From Planococcus antarcticus DSM 14505 (GTDB lineage Bacteria; Bacillota; Bacilli; Bacillales_A; Planococcaceae): a DNA stretch of 64,000 nucleotides. Positions 39,746 through 51,188 of the stretch are shown here, piece by piece. Numbering within the stretch: the stretch's first letter is position 1; every line of letters starts with the position of its first letter. Where the stretch lies: contig NZ_CP016534.2 in the NCBI RefSeq assembly GCF_001687565.2, forward strand, positions 1 to 64,000, read 5' to 3'. Position numbers and translations under genes: made by a program. The notes below the pieces were generated by a model that ran no database searches, was not told the origin of the DNA, and saw only the letters and a program-made list of their open reading frames with translations.

Positions 39746-41857
39746 TTGGAACCAATGAAAAAAAAGAATGCGGAACTCAGGCAACCTACTTATTACAATA
39801 ACCGGGAATTGAGCTGGTTGGCTTTTAATGAACGTGTCTTACAAGAAGCCTTGGATAAACGGAACCCTTTGCTGGAACGATTTAAGTTTTTGGCGATTTT
39901 TAGTTCCAATCTGGACGAATTTTTCATGGTCCGTGTTGCAGGACTACAAGATCAGGTGAAAGTCGGATTTACGAAACCCGAAAACAAAGCCGGAATGACG
40001 CCGAAGCAACAATTAAATGAAATTGCGATGAAGACACACCGATTAGTGTACTTGCAGTACGAGACTTTACAAAATAATTTATTGCCAAAGCTTCAAAAAG
40101 AGCATGTGGAATTTGTAAAGATGACGGATTTGAGTGCGGATCAATTGGTTGTAATGGAAAAACATTTTGAGGATCATATCTTTCCTGTGCTGACACCGAT
40201 GGCAATCGACGCGTATCGGCCTTTTCCGATGCTACTGAATAAAAGCATCAATTTAGCGGTGGTGCTGGAAGCCGAAGTGGACCAGGTGGAAGAAGGACAG
40301 AAAATTGCCATCGTCCAGGTGCCTTCCGTGCTAGAGCGGTTTGTTCGTCTGGATTCCAAAAAAGGTAGCCACAAGCTGATTTTATTGGAAGACGTCATCG
40401 GGTTCTTTATTCGCAAGCTTTTTCATGGCTTCAAGGTGATTTCGGTGTCTGTGTTCAGGATTACACGCAATGCCGACATGACCATCCATGAAGAAGGAGC
40501 GCGTGACTTGCTGAAGGAAATTGAAGAAGAGCTCCGGAAACGAAAATGGGGAGCAGCTGTCCGCCTGGAAATTCAGCAGCCCGGATTTGATCCGGCTATT
40601 TTAGATTACTTGACTGATGAATTAGAAGTCCATAAAAAAGATGTCTATGCAATTGAAGGATTTTTGGATTTGACGGTCTTTTTCAGTTTTTATAAAAAAA
40701 TGGCACCGATCTGGGAGCATTTGGTCTTTGAAGGAAAAGTATCGCAGTTGCCGGTAGGTATGAAGAACGGCAAGGATATCTTCCAAAAAGTCAGTGAGCA
40801 GGATGTTTTTCTCCATCATCCATATGAATCGTTTGAGCCAGTTGTCCAATTCATCTTAGAAGCAGCTGATGATCCTGATGTGCTGGCCATCAAACAAACT
40901 CTTTACCGTGTCAGCGGCGATTCACCGGTTATCAAGGCCTTGAAAAGAGCAGCAGAAAATGGCAAGCAGGTAACGGTGCTGGTTGAATTGAAGGCCCGTT
41001 TTGACGAGGAAAACAATGTTCAATGGGCAAAAGAGTTGGAAAAGGCGGGATGCCATGTGATTTACGGGATGACACACCTGAAGACGCACAGCAAAATCAC
41101 CTTGGTCGTCCGGAAAAAAGAGGATAAGATTGAACGATTTGTTCATTTGGGCACCGGCAATTACAATGATCAGACGGCCAAAATCTATACAGATATGAGT
41201 TTGTTCACTTCTAAAAGGCAGTTTGGAATCGATGCCACCAACTTTTTCAACTATTTGAGCGGCTATACCGAAAAGCCGGAGTTCAATTATTTATCGGTGG
41301 CGCCTTTTACAATCCGGACAGATATCATTGACTTGATCGATGCTGAAATCCGTTTCCAGAAAAAGCAGGGCAATGGCCGAATTGTTGCGAAAATGAATTC
41401 ATTGACGGATAAAATCATTATTATGAAATTGTATGAAGCTTCAAATGCTGGAGTAAAAGTAGATTTAATCGTCAGAGGAATCTGCTGTCTGCGCCCTGGA
41501 ATTCCAGGGGTCAGTGAAAATATTCAGGTGCGCAGCATCGTCGGTAGCCTGTTGGAGCATAGCCGTGTCTATTTCTTCAATGATAATGGCAAAGGCAAGA
41601 TTTTTTTGTCTTCGGCGGATATGATGACCCGGAATTTGAACAACCGCATCGAAATCCTGTTTCCTATTATCGATGAAGATATCAAAGAACAAGTCAAGAG
41701 CATTTTGGAGCTAGGGCTTGCTGATAATGTCAAAGCCAGGCAACAGGATGCTGACGGGGTGTATCATTACGTACCGCGAAAAAATGATGAGCCGGTAATA
41801 GACAGCCAAATGGAACTGTTCCGCAGGGCATACCAAGTAGCAGAAGATGAGGAATGA
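39746..41857 (+). CDS. ppk: Polyphosphate kinase 1
   Basis: Ppk polymerises the terminal phosphate of ATP into inorganic polyphosphate, reversibly, at the membrane. The 703-residue product has the N-terminal domain (YYNNRELSWLAFNERVLQEA), the head domain, and two PLD-like catalytic domains with the autophosphorylated histidine in THLKTHSKITLVVR plus GTGNYNDQTA. I chose TTG 39746 because AAGGTGGAG lies six bases before it; the upstream GTG at 39734 overlaps that site, and ATG 39755 is the other choice. With ppx upstream it forms a polyphosphate synthesis and breakdown pair. Confidence 0.94.
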   Translation: MEPMKKKNAELRQPTYYNNRELSWLAFNERVLQEALDKRNPLLERFKFLAIFSSNLDEFFMVRVAGLQDQVKVGFTKPENKAGMTPKQQLNEIAMKTHRLVYLQYETLQNNLLPKLQKEHVEFVKMTDLSADQLVVMEKHFEDHIFPVLTPMAIDAYRPFPMLLNKSINLAVVLEAEVDQVEEGQKIAIVQVPSVLERFVRLDSKKGSHKLILLEDVIGFFIRKLFHGFKVISVSVFRITRNADMTIHEEGARDLLKEIEEELRKRKWGAAVRLEIQQPGFDPAILDYLTDELEVHKKDVYAIEGFLDLTVFFSFYKKMAPIWEHLVFEGKVSQLPVGMKNGKDIFQKVSEQDVFLHHPYESFEPVVQFILEAADDPDVLAIKQTLYRVSGDSPVIKALKRAAENGKQVTVLVELKARFDEENNVQWAKELEKAGCHVIYGMTHLKTHSKITLVVRKKEDKIERFVHLGTGNYNDQTAKIYTDMSLFTSKRQFGIDATNFFNYLSGYTEKPEFNYLSVAPFTIRTDIIDLIDAEIRFQKKQGNGRIVAKMNSLTDKIIIMKLYEASNAGVKVDLIVRGICCLRPGIPGVSENIQVRSIVGSLLEHSRVYFFNDNGKGKIFLSSADMMTRNLNNRIEILFPIIDEDIKEQVKSILELGLADNVKARQQDADGVYHYVPRKNDEPVIDSQMELFRRAYQVAEDEE

Positions 41858-41864
41858 TAAGGCA

Positions 41865-41900
41865 GCCATTCATTTTCATGGGGAGATGGATGGTTTTTTT
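41865..41900 (+). terminator. Terminator after ppk
   Basis: CCATTCATTTTC (41866-41877) pairs with GAGATGGATGG (41883-41893) using some G-T pairs, followed by seven T. Confidence 0.75.
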
Positions 41901-41996
41901 ATTGGTCACTACAAAATAAGAGCCGTTTCGTGTATAGTATAAAGAGTTTAAAACAGTAGAATATGATTAATTTCATGGAATAAGGTGAATGGCAAA

Positions 41997-42647
41997 ATGA
42001 GTTATTTGATCAATCTGGAAGGCGGAGAAGGATCGGGCAAGTCGACGGTGCTGAAAATGCTGGCAGATGAGCTGAAGGAAAAAGGATTTTCTGTTGTCTG
42101 TACGCGGGAGCCGGGTGGCATCGATATTGCCGAACAAATCCGTAATGTAATCTTGAACCGGGAAAACACTGCGATGGATGCACGGACAGAAGCTTTATTG
42201 TATGCTGCGGCAAGAAGGCAGCACTTAGTTGAAAAGATCATTCCGGCACTCGAAGCGGGAAGCATCGTCCTGTGCGACCGTTACATCGATTCGAGCCTGG
42301 CTTATCAAGGATATGCACGTGGTCTTGGAATGGAAGAGATTTTCGCCATCAATAAATTTGCCATCGATGATTACATGCCGGAACTGACTCTTTATTTCGA
42401 TGTTAATCCGAAAGTAGGATTGGCTCGGATTGAACGGGATACAGACCGGGAAATCAACCGTTTGGATGTTGAGTCGATGAAGTTTCACTACAAAGTTAGA
42501 GAAGGTTATCTTTTGCTGTTGAGTCAGAACTCGGAGCGCATTCGCTTGATTAATGCAGAGAATGAGCTAGATATCGTTTTTGCAGATGCATTGGAAACGA
42601 TTGTGCGTTTTATAGAAGAACGTCAAGCGACAGCTGATCCTTCTTAG
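41997..42647 (+). CDS. tmk: Thymidylate kinase
   Basis: Tmk phosphorylates dTMP to dTDP. The 216-residue product starts [17 protein letters not shown], with a P-loop GGEGSGKS, the DR(Y/H) motif [17 protein letters not shown] and the LID region. ATG 41997 is used because AAGGTGA stands eight bases before it, overlapping an in-frame GTG at 41985. The stop codon lies in the loop of the terminator hairpin. The gene is no longer next to yaaO. Confidence 0.95.
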   Translation: MSYLINLEGGEGSGKSTVLKMLADELKEKGFSVVCTREPGGIDIAEQIRNVILNRENTAMDARTEALLYAAARRQHLVEKIIPALEAGSIVLCDRYIDSSLAYQGYARGLGMEEIFAINKFAIDDYMPELTLYFDVNPKVGLARIERDTDREINRLDVESMKFHYKVREGYLLLLSQNSERIRLINAENELDIVFADALETIVRFIEERQATADPS

Positions 42648-42664
42648 GATCAGCTGTCTTTTTA
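42630..42664 (+). terminator. Terminator overlapping the end of tmk
   Basis: ACAGCTGATCC (42630-42640) pairs perfectly with GGATCAGCTGT (42647-42657), with the tmk stop in the loop and CTTTTT after. Confidence 0.9.
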
Positions 42665-42758
42665 GAAGGACTTTTTTTTCGGGAAAGAGCTGGAAAGATA
42701 TGCAGTGTATATCTTTGTTCATGTTATACTTGTATATAAGAAAGACAAAAAGGAGTGA

Positions 42759-43094
<336 letters not shown>

Positions 43095-43164
43095 TCAATA
43101 AGGAAAAAACTGGTTTCCCGCGATAAATGGCAGACTTGTCTGCCACCCAGCACTATAAATAATA

Positions 43165-43195
43165 CCCGTGCCCCATTCGGAACACGGGATTTTTT
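43165..43195 (+). terminator. Hairpin terminator after darA
   Basis: CCCGTG (43165-43170) pairs with CACGGG (43183-43188) and is followed by ATTTTTT. A second inverted repeat GGCAGA-CTTG-TCTGCC lies just before it (about 43127-43142). Confidence 0.7.
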
Positions 43196-43217
43196 AAAAA
43201 GTCTGAAGGTGGAAGTA

Positions 43218-44210
43218 ATGCAAAAAACAACGGATGAACTTTTGGAAATGCAGCCGGTGGTGATGAAGCGACTTCAGGGCGCCTATGCGAAAGACCGTTT
43301 GGCGCATGCTTACTTGTTCGAAGGTCCTACCGGCTCAGGCAAAAAAGAAATTACTCATTTCTTCGTCAAGCTCCTGCTGTGCGAAACGCCTGTGCAAAAT
43401 GTTCCATGTGAAACATGTCGGAGTTGCCAGCTTTACAATTCTGGCAACCATACGAATGTTATTTTCATTGAGCCAGAGGGTCAAAACATTAAAATCGATC
43501 AAATTCGTGAATTGATTTTTAGATTGAATAAAACCGGGCTGAATACAGGCCGTAAAATATACGTGATTGAGCAGGCGGACCGCATGAATAATTCTTCTGC
43601 TAACGCTTTGCTGAAGTTTTTAGAAGAGCCAGAATTCAACGTCACCGCGATTTTATTGACGGAACGATTAAATGCGCTCATGAGCACAATCCGTTCCCGC
43701 TGCCAATTGATATCGTTCCAGCCACTGTCACGGCCGAAACTGATGGAAAAATTGATGGCGGATGGAATGACTGAATCGATGGCCGCAACCGTCAGCATGT
43801 TGACTCAAAGCGAAGAAGAAGCTAATGCTTTGAGCCAGGATGAACAATTTGCACAAGCCAGAAAAACAGTATTGAAGCTGGTGGAAGTGGCTGGCAGCAA
43901 TGTCCATGAGGCGCTTTTGATGCTTCAAGCTGAATGGCTGCCGTTATTTAAAGAAAAAGAAGATGCCGAAAGAGGTCTGGACATGTTATTATTTGCATAT
44001 CGGGACATCGCTTCGGTAAAAGCAGGTCTTGAAACTGCACGAACATATCCAGACATGGAAGAAATTTGGAAGCAGATGGCTCTCCAGCGTTCCTTTACGG
44101 TATTGTCCAAGCAGTTGCAGGCCGTCTTACGGGCCAAACAACAATTGCCGCGCAATATGAATCGAACGCTGTTGATGGAGCAGTTAATGCTGAATCTGCA
44201 GGAGGGGTAG
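43218..44210 (+). CDS. holB: DNA polymerase III delta' subunit
   Basis: Clamp-loader subunit of the DnaX-HolA-HolB complex. The 330-residue product has the AAA+ fold with the P-loop-like GPTGSGKKE, a C4 zinc site (CETPVQNVPCETCRSC), and the sensor region NNSSANALLKFLEEP. ATG 43218 with AGGTGG five bases upstream; an in-frame GTG at 43209 is less likely. ricT follows four bases after the stop. Confidence 0.94.
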   Translation: MQKTTDELLEMQPVVMKRLQGAYAKDRLAHAYLFEGPTGSGKKEITHFFVKLLLCETPVQNVPCETCRSCQLYNSGNHTNVIFIEPEGQNIKIDQIRELIFRLNKTGLNTGRKIYVIEQADRMNNSSANALLKFLEEPEFNVTAILLTERLNALMSTIRSRCQLISFQPLSRPKLMEKLMADGMTESMAATVSMLTQSEEEANALSQDEQFAQARKTVLKLVEVAGSNVHEALLMLQAEWLPLFKEKEDAERGLDMLLFAYRDIASVKAGLETARTYPDMEEIWKQMALQRSFTVLSKQLQAVLRAKQQLPRNMNRTLLMEQLMLNLQEG

Positions 44211-44213
44211 CAA

Positions 44214-45026
44214 TTGTATAATGTAATAGGTGTTCGCTTTAAAAAAGCGGGTAAAATATATTATTTTGATCCAGGTGAATTAGGGATTGAAAAAGATGAT
44301 TACGTCATTGTGGAAACAGCCAGAGGCGTAGAATACGGCAAAGTGGTAGTGCCGACAAAAAACGTTGGAGAAAACGACGTGGTCTTGCCTTTGAAACAGG
44401 TTGTAAGAGTAGCGACTGAGCGTGATCGCCAACAGGTGGAAGAAAACCGGCTAGAAGCAAGCCGTGCTTTTGAACTAGGCACCGACAAAATCGAAGAGCA
44501 TCGATTGGATATGAAGCTAGTGGATGTGGAATACACCTTTGATCGCAATAAAGTCATTTTTTACTTTACAGCAGAAGGTCGTGTAGATTTCCGGAACTTA
44601 GTTAAAGATTTGGCGTCCATTTTCCGTACACGCATCGAACTTCGCCAAATCGGCGTTCGCGATGAAGCGAAAATGTTAGGCGGCATCGGTCCTTGTGGTC
44701 GGATGCTCTGTTGTTCGACATTTTTAGGCGATTTTGAGCCGGTCTCGATCAAAATGGCGAAAGACCAAAACCTGTCGCTGAATCCTTCGAAAATCTCAGG
44801 CTTATGTGGCCGTTTGATGTGCTGCCTAAAATATGAGAATGACGAATATGAAACAGCGAAAAAGGAAATGCCGGACGTTGGAACACGGGTAACGACACCT
44901 GACGGCGATGGCCGTGTTGTAGGCATGAATATTCTGGAGCGAGTGTTAAAAGTTCGCTTATCTGAGCAGGAACAGACACTTGAATATACATTAGATGAGA
45001 TAATGAGCCAAGGAACGAGAGCGTGA
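44214..45026 (+). CDS. ricT: RicT (YaaT), PSP1-domain protein
   Basis: RicT joins RicA and RicF in the Y-complex, which carries Fe-S clusters and in B. subtilis directs RNase Y cleavage of mRNAs, and also promotes Spo0A phosphorylation. The 270-residue product has a PSP1 domain and two cysteine motifs, GPCGRMLCCSTFL and GLCGRLMCCLKYE. Start TTG 44214 with GGAGGGG. It is kept here although sporulation genes around it are lost, so the RNA role probably explains its retention. Confidence 0.92.
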   Translation: MYNVIGVRFKKAGKIYYFDPGELGIEKDDYVIVETARGVEYGKVVVPTKNVGENDVVLPLKQVVRVATERDRQQVEENRLEASRAFELGTDKIEEHRLDMKLVDVEYTFDRNKVIFYFTAEGRVDFRNLVKDLASIFRTRIELRQIGVRDEAKMLGGIGPCGRMLCCSTFLGDFEPVSIKMAKDQNLSLNPSKISGLCGRLMCCLKYENDEYETAKKEMPDVGTRVTTPDGDGRVVGMNILERVLKVRLSEQEQTLEYTLDEIMSQGTRA

Positions 45027-45036
45027 GGTGGTTTAG

Positions 45037-45396
45037 GTGAAGGAAAAGAATTTTTTGGACACGGTCATGGAATTTGAGCAGCAGCTCCAATCCATGCAGG
45101 AACAATTCAGCGAATTAAAAGCGGTTGTAGCTCGGACGATGGAAGAACATCATGCACTGCAATTGGAAAATCATCATCTGCGTGCACGTCTGGATGAATT
45201 TCATAAAGCAGTGCCGGAAGTGGCGGCTGTGGATCCTGTGAAATTGAAAAAAGCCGTGATGGATATCGGTGAAGGCTACGATAACTTAGCGCGTTTGTAT
45301 CATGAAGGCTACCATGTCTGCAATGTGCATTTCGGCAGTTCCCGAAAAGGCGACGATTGCCTGTTTTGTTTGTCATTCTTGAATAAGCAAAATTAA
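45037..45396 (+). CDS. yabA: Replication initiation control protein YabA
   Basis: YabA binds DnaA and DnaN and limits over-initiation. The 119-residue product has an N-terminal coiled coil (about 5-60; [18 protein letters not shown]) for tetramers and a zinc domain with HVCNVHFG and [12 protein letters not shown] 45037. It lies 10 bases after ricT, so holB, ricT and yabA form one operon ending at the hairpin at 45426. Confidence 0.93.
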   Translation: MKEKNFLDTVMEFEQQLQSMQEQFSELKAVVARTMEEHHALQLENHHLRARLDEFHKAVPEVAAVDPVKLKKAVMDIGEGYDNLARLYHEGYHVCNVHFGSSRKGDDCLFCLSFLNKQN

Positions 45397-45425
45397 AAAG
45401 AACGTATTATCCGAATTTTAAAGAG

Positions 45426-45463
45426 AAAGGCTTCTGACACTCCGTGTGTCGGCAGCCTTTTGT
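45426..45463 (+). terminator. Terminator after yabA
   Basis: AAAGGCTTCTGACAC (45426-45440) pairs with GTGTCGGCAGCCTTT (45446-45460) with mismatches, then TTTTG. Confidence 0.78.
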
Positions 45464-45482
45464 TATGCAAGGAGTTGAATAG

Positions 45483-46220
45483 ATGTTACTGGATGATGAA
45501 AGACTTGATTATTTGTTAGCAGAAGACTTACGGATTATTCAAAGTCCGTCGGTGTTTTCATTTTCGTTAGACGCGGTTTTACTGGCGCGTTTTGCTTATG
45601 TTCCATTAAAACGAGGCACAATTGTAGATTTATGTACAGGCAATGGAGCAATTCCGTTGTTTCTGAGTGCCCGTACAGAATCTCGTATTATTGGTGTGGA
45701 ACTGCAGGAGCGGCTCGCTCACATGGCGCGTCGCAGTGTCGCTTACAACGAGTTAGAAGGTCAGATTGATATTATTGAAGGCGACGTTAAAGATATGCCA
45801 AAACAATTAGGGTTTGAAAAATACGATGTCGTGACATGTAACCCTCCTTATTTTCCAGCACATGAATTGAGTGATAAAAACATCAGTGAGCATATGGCAA
45901 TTGCACGGCACGAACTGCACCTAACATTAGATGAAGCCGTTTTATCAGCGAGTCAATTGCTGAAGCAAGGCGGAAAAGTAGCGTTTGTTCACCGTTCAGG
46001 GCGCCTGATCGATTTGATTGCTGCGATGCGCGCAAACCGATTGGAACCGAAACGGATTCGTCTGGTTTATCCGAAAGCTGGAAAAGAAGCCAATACGCTA
46101 TTGATTGAAGGCATCAAAGACGGTAAACCTGATTTAAAGATCTTGCCGCCGTTGATTGTCTACGGCGACAACGGGGAATATACCGAAGAAGTGCGTGAGT
46201 TATTATATGGCAACCAGTGA
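45483..46220 (+). CDS. yabB: tRNA1(Val) (adenine(37)-N6)-methyltransferase family protein
   Basis: SAM-dependent N6-adenine methyltransferase, 245 residues, with SAM motif [12 protein letters not shown] and the catalytic NPPYFP (about 119) typical of N6-adenine tRNA enzymes. Homologue of B. subtilis YabB, assigned to tRNA modification. Start ATG 45483 is preceded by AAGGAG. It overlaps yazA by 14 bases. Confidence 0.88.
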   Translation: MLLDDERLDYLLAEDLRIIQSPSVFSFSLDAVLLARFAYVPLKRGTIVDLCTGNGAIPLFLSARTESRIIGVELQERLAHMARRSVAYNELEGQIDIIEGDVKDMPKQLGFEKYDVVTCNPPYFPAHELSDKNISEHMAIARHELHLTLDEAVLSASQLLKQGGKVAFVHRSGRLIDLIAAMRANRLEPKRIRLVYPKAGKEANTLLIEGIKDGKPDLKILPPLIVYGDNGEYTEEVRELLYGNQ

Positions 46221-46476
46221 CCATTATTTTTATGTTCTGGAATGCGCCGATCAGTCCTACTATGCGGGGTACACCAACGACCTTGAAAAGCGGCTGGCTG
46301 CTCACAACGCCGGAAAAGGCGCAAAATACACACGCGCCAAAGGGCCGTCAAAGCTCATTCATCACGAATGCTATGACACGAAACCGGCAGCGATGAAAGC
46401 GGAATACACCTTTAAGCAGTTAACGAAGGCTCAAAAAATCCGCTATATTGCTGAAGGAAGGGAGAACGGCAAATGA
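46207..46476 (+). CDS. yazA: GIY-YIG endonuclease-like protein YazA
   Basis: Small protein of 89 residues with the GIY-YIG nuclease fold: [28 protein letters not shown], then R and E positions further along. Role is unknown; structure-specific endonuclease activity is only inferred from the fold. Start ATG 46207 overlaps the end of yabB; the frame is open further upstream, but that would be read inside yabB. The next gene starts four bases before its stop. Confidence 0.88.
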   Translation: MATSDHYFYVLECADQSYYAGYTNDLEKRLAAHNAGKGAKYTRAKGPSKLIHHECYDTKPAAMKAEYTFKQLTKAQKIRYIAEGRENGK

Positions 46477-47342
46477 AATCTCAAAAAAGTTTTCAACATA
46501 AGCAAGCCACCCTGTATCTGGTGGCAACGCCTATTGGCAATCTGGAAGATATGACGATACGCGCTTTACGCATCCTAAAAGAAGTGGATATTATTGCAGC
46601 GGAAGATACACGCAACACGAAAAACCTCTGCAATTATTTTGATATCCAGACCAAATTGGTCAGTTACCATGAACACAATCAAGAAAGCGGAGGTTTTAAG
46701 ATTCTGTCGTACCTGGGAGACGGCAAGTCAGTTGCTTTGGTCAGCGATGCCGGTATGCCGTGTATTTCTGATCCTGGAGAAGACATCGTCAAACGGGCTG
46801 TTGCCGAGGGCTATCCTGTTGTGCCGATACCTGGAGCCAACGCGGCACTCAGTGCGCTGATCGCATCGGGAATTTCACCGCAGCCTTTTTTGTTTTACGG
46901 ATTCCTATCGCGCAATAAAAAAGACCGACAGACAGAGCTGGAGCTCCTGAGCCAGAAAGAAGAGACCCTTATCTTTTACGAAGCGCCCCACCGGCTTAAG
47001 GAAAGCTTAAAAAGCATTCAAAAAGCGGTAGGGGATGAACGGAAAATCACGTTGGCGCGGGAAGTGACAAAAAAATTCGAAGAGTTTCTGAGAGGGACGG
47101 TTGCAGAAGTGGCAGCGTGGACTGAAGAAAACGAAATCCGTGGAGAATTTTGTCTGGTACTAGAAGGAAATGCTAATCCAGAACCTGAGGAAAACGTGAA
47201 ATGGTGGGAAAACTTGTCCATCGAAGACCACGTAGACCAACTGATGGAAACCAAAAACCTGACGTCAAAGGAAGCCATCAAAGAAGCGGCCATCGAACGC
47301 CAGTTGTCCAAGCGAGAAGTTTACCAAGCCTACCATACCTAA
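46473..47342 (+). CDS. rsmI: 16S rRNA (cytidine(1402)-2'-O)-methyltransferase
   Basis: RsmI 2'-O-methylates C1402 of 16S rRNA. The 289-residue product is a tetrapyrrole-methylase-fold enzyme with LVATPIGNLEDMTIRAL, EDTRNTKNL and VSDAGMPCISDPGEDIV. It overlaps yazA by four bases, so yabB-yazA-rsmI are translated as a unit. No terminator is seen at once after it; the spacer holds repeats and then the abrB terminator. Confidence 0.95.
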   Translation: MKSQKSFQHKQATLYLVATPIGNLEDMTIRALRILKEVDIIAAEDTRNTKNLCNYFDIQTKLVSYHEHNQESGGFKILSYLGDGKSVALVSDAGMPCISDPGEDIVKRAVAEGYPVVPIPGANAALSALIASGISPQPFLFYGFLSRNKKDRQTELELLSQKEETLIFYEAPHRLKESLKSIQKAVGDERKITLAREVTKKFEEFLRGTVAEVAAWTEENEIRGEFCLVLEGNANPEPEENVKWWENLSIEDHVDQLMETKNLTSKEAIKEAAIERQLSKREVYQAYHT

Positions 47343-47550
47343 GAAAAGCGGAAGTGCCTGCTTAGCTCTGACATCCCGAAGAGCTAGGCACTGGAGTCTG
47401 GACAATGAAGAAAAGTGGAACTAGGCACTACAACTGGAGACCAGGGTGGCTTATGACCCTAGAATCTGGGCAATGAAGTCTAAATAATGAAAAAAGCGGA
47501 AATGCCCGTGTAGATTCAACAAAAGCTGAAACACTAGGGTTCTTGAGCAT
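47343..47550 (+). repeat. Three degenerate copies of an AAAAGCGGAA-type intergenic repeat
   Basis: Units begin AAAAGCGGAAGTGCCTGC (about 47343), AAAAGTGGAACTAGGCACT (about 47412) and AAAAAGCGGAAATGCCCGT (about 47488). The first two end ...CTGGA(C)/CTGGG(C)AATGAA. They resemble an intergenic repeat family that I recall in Bacillales. No coding potential. Confidence 0.5.
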
Positions 47551-47554
47551 TGAA

Positions 47555-47588
47555 AAAACCAGGACGCATTAGCGTCCTGGTTTTTATC
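47555..47588. terminator. Bidirectional terminator between rsmI repeats and abrB
   Basis: AAAACCAGGACGC (47555-47567) pairs perfectly with GCGTCCTGGTTTT (47572-47584), with T-runs on both strands. It ends abrB on the minus strand. Confidence 0.88.
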
Positions 47589-47867
47589 TTACTTCTTTAA
47601 GTTGTTTTGGATCTCTTTTACCAGCATTTCTGCGCCTTCAGTACTTAAGATCAATTTTCCGCCAACCAATTGCATGTTGTCGTCTGATACTTCGCCTGTA
47701 ACTGCACAAGTCATGTTAGGTAAATACTTTTTCAAAATAATTTTGTCGTCATCTACATAGATTTCCAGTGCGTCTTTCTCTGCGATTCCTAAAGTACGGC
47801 GCAATTCAATCGGAATTACCACACGTCCTAATTCATCCACTTTCCGAACAATACCCGTCGATTTCAT
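47589..47867 (-). CDS. abrB: Transition state regulator AbrB
   Basis: AbrB-type global repressor of transition-phase genes. The 92-residue product starts MKSTGIVRKVDELGRVVIPIELRRTLGI, the swapped-hairpin SpoVT-AbrB fold, and has a C-terminal half with ILSTEGAEMLV for tetramer formation. It keeps its place between rsmI and metG. Start ATG 47867 is preceded by AAGGGGG. A TTGACC-17-TATGAT promoter is upstream. Confidence 0.93.
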   Translation of the reverse strand: MKSTGIVRKVDELGRVVIPIELRRTLGIAEKDALEIYVDDDKIILKKYLPNMTCAVTGEVSDDNMQLVGGKLILSTEGAEMLVKEIQNNLKK

Positions 47868-47937
47868 AATAATAGTCCCCCTTTTATTTTATCGGATGCA
47901 TTCGCCAAAATTCGACATTTACCACTTCCTGTCATAA

Positions 47938-47966
47938 ATCATACCAACTACTGTCAATTTGGTCAA
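47938..47966 (-). promoter_or_regulatory. abrB promoter
   Basis: On the minus strand TTGACC (47966-47961), 17 bases and TATGAT (47943-47938), about 70 bases before the abrB start. Confidence 0.7.
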
Positions 47967-48113
47967 TAATAAACTATCGAAATCATAATGAAATTTTATA
48001 TCTTGTCCTAATTTCCTTTGATTTTAGGCTAAGAGCGCCATGAATTTGACAAAGTTGTACGATAAGTAAAAAAATCACTGTGGAACTGGCTAGATAATGC
48101 CGAATTGAAAGAT

Positions 48114-50133
<2,020 letters not shown>

Positions 50134-50156
50134 ATCTACTGAAAAAGACCTGTTTT

Positions 50157-50186
50157 GACCCACTTTAAAAAGTGGGTCTTTTTTTT
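50157..50186 (+). terminator. Terminator after metG
   Basis: GACCCACTTT (50157-50166) pairs with AAAGTGGGTC (50169-50178), then a run of T. Confidence 0.9.
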
Positions 50187-50335
50187 GTTTTACTAGGTTT
50201 TATTAACCAGTATTGCAAGGAAATGAATGGTTTTGACATTGAATTAACATGTTTTGTTACCCAATTGTAATGTTGTTGTGAAGAAAGATACAGATGGAAC
50301 CATTAGAATAAAGCTTAATGTGAGGAGAATGATTG

Positions 50336-51118
50336 ATGTTTATCGATACCCATGTACATTTAAATGCAGATCAATATGATGAGGACCTTGTAGAAGTCAT
50401 TGAGCGTGCACGAGAAAACCAAGTGGAGAAAATGGTAGTCATCGGCTTCGACCGAAAAACGATTGAACGAGCCATAGAGTTGGCCGAAACCTATGAATTC
50501 ATCTTCGCAGTAGTTGGTTGGCATCCAGTTGACGCCATCGATTGTACTGAAGAAGATCTGAAATGGATTGAAGAGCTGTCAGCTCATCCGAAAGTGGTCG
50601 GAATCGGGGAAACCGGGTTGGATTACCACTGGGACAAGTCGCCAAAAGAGGTGCAGCAGGAAGTTTTCCGCAAACAGATCCGATTGGCTAAAAAGGTGAA
50701 GTTGCCGATTATCATCCATAATCGGGAAGCCACTGAAGATATTCTGAAAATCCTGAAAGAAGAAAATGCACAAGAAATTGGCGGTGTTATGCATTGCTTC
50801 AGCGGTAGCGTAGAAACGGCCCGCGAAAGTATAGAAATGAACTTCATGATTTCTCTTGGAGGCCCGGTAACATTCAAAAATGCCAAAAAGCCGAAAGAAG
50901 TCGCCGAATTGATTTCACTCGATTACCTGATGATTGAAACAGATGCCCCTTATTTAGCCCCTCACCCATATCGGGGAAAACGAAATGAACCATCTTATGT
51001 ACCATTGGTTGCGGAAGAGATTGCGCGATTGAAAGGGATTTCAGTAGAAGAAGTCGCAAAAGCGACCACTCAGAACGCTGAAAAGTTTTACAAGCTTTCT
51101 CAAAAAAAGGGAAATTAA
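50336..51118 (+). CDS. tatD: TatD family metal-dependent hydrolase (YabD)
   Basis: Metal-dependent deoxyribonuclease-like enzyme of the TatD family, 260 residues, with HVH at 6-8, GETGLDYHW, HNREA, HCFSGS and ETDAPYL, the metal-site ladder of a TIM barrel. Start ATG 50336 with GAGGAG eight bases upstream; a TTG one codon earlier is possible. It keeps its place between metG and yabE. Confidence 0.92.
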   Translation: MFIDTHVHLNADQYDEDLVEVIERARENQVEKMVVIGFDRKTIERAIELAETYEFIFAVVGWHPVDAIDCTEEDLKWIEELSAHPKVVGIGETGLDYHWDKSPKEVQQEVFRKQIRLAKKVKLPIIIHNREATEDILKILKEENAQEIGGVMHCFSGSVETARESIEMNFMISLGGPVTFKNAKKPKEVAELISLDYLMIETDAPYLAPHPYRGKRNEPSYVPLVAEEIARLKGISVEEVAKATTQNAEKFYKLSQKKGN

Positions 51119-51188
51119 GAAATTCGTATCCGTTTACAGGTCAAACATGAGCCCATATAATCACTCGAGAAAAAAGGAGGAGTTATTT

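Noticed and set aside
47343..47550. CRISPR-like array between rsmI and abrB
   Set aside because: Only three degenerate units with unequal length, no conserved direct repeat of 25-35 bases and no cas genes in the window.
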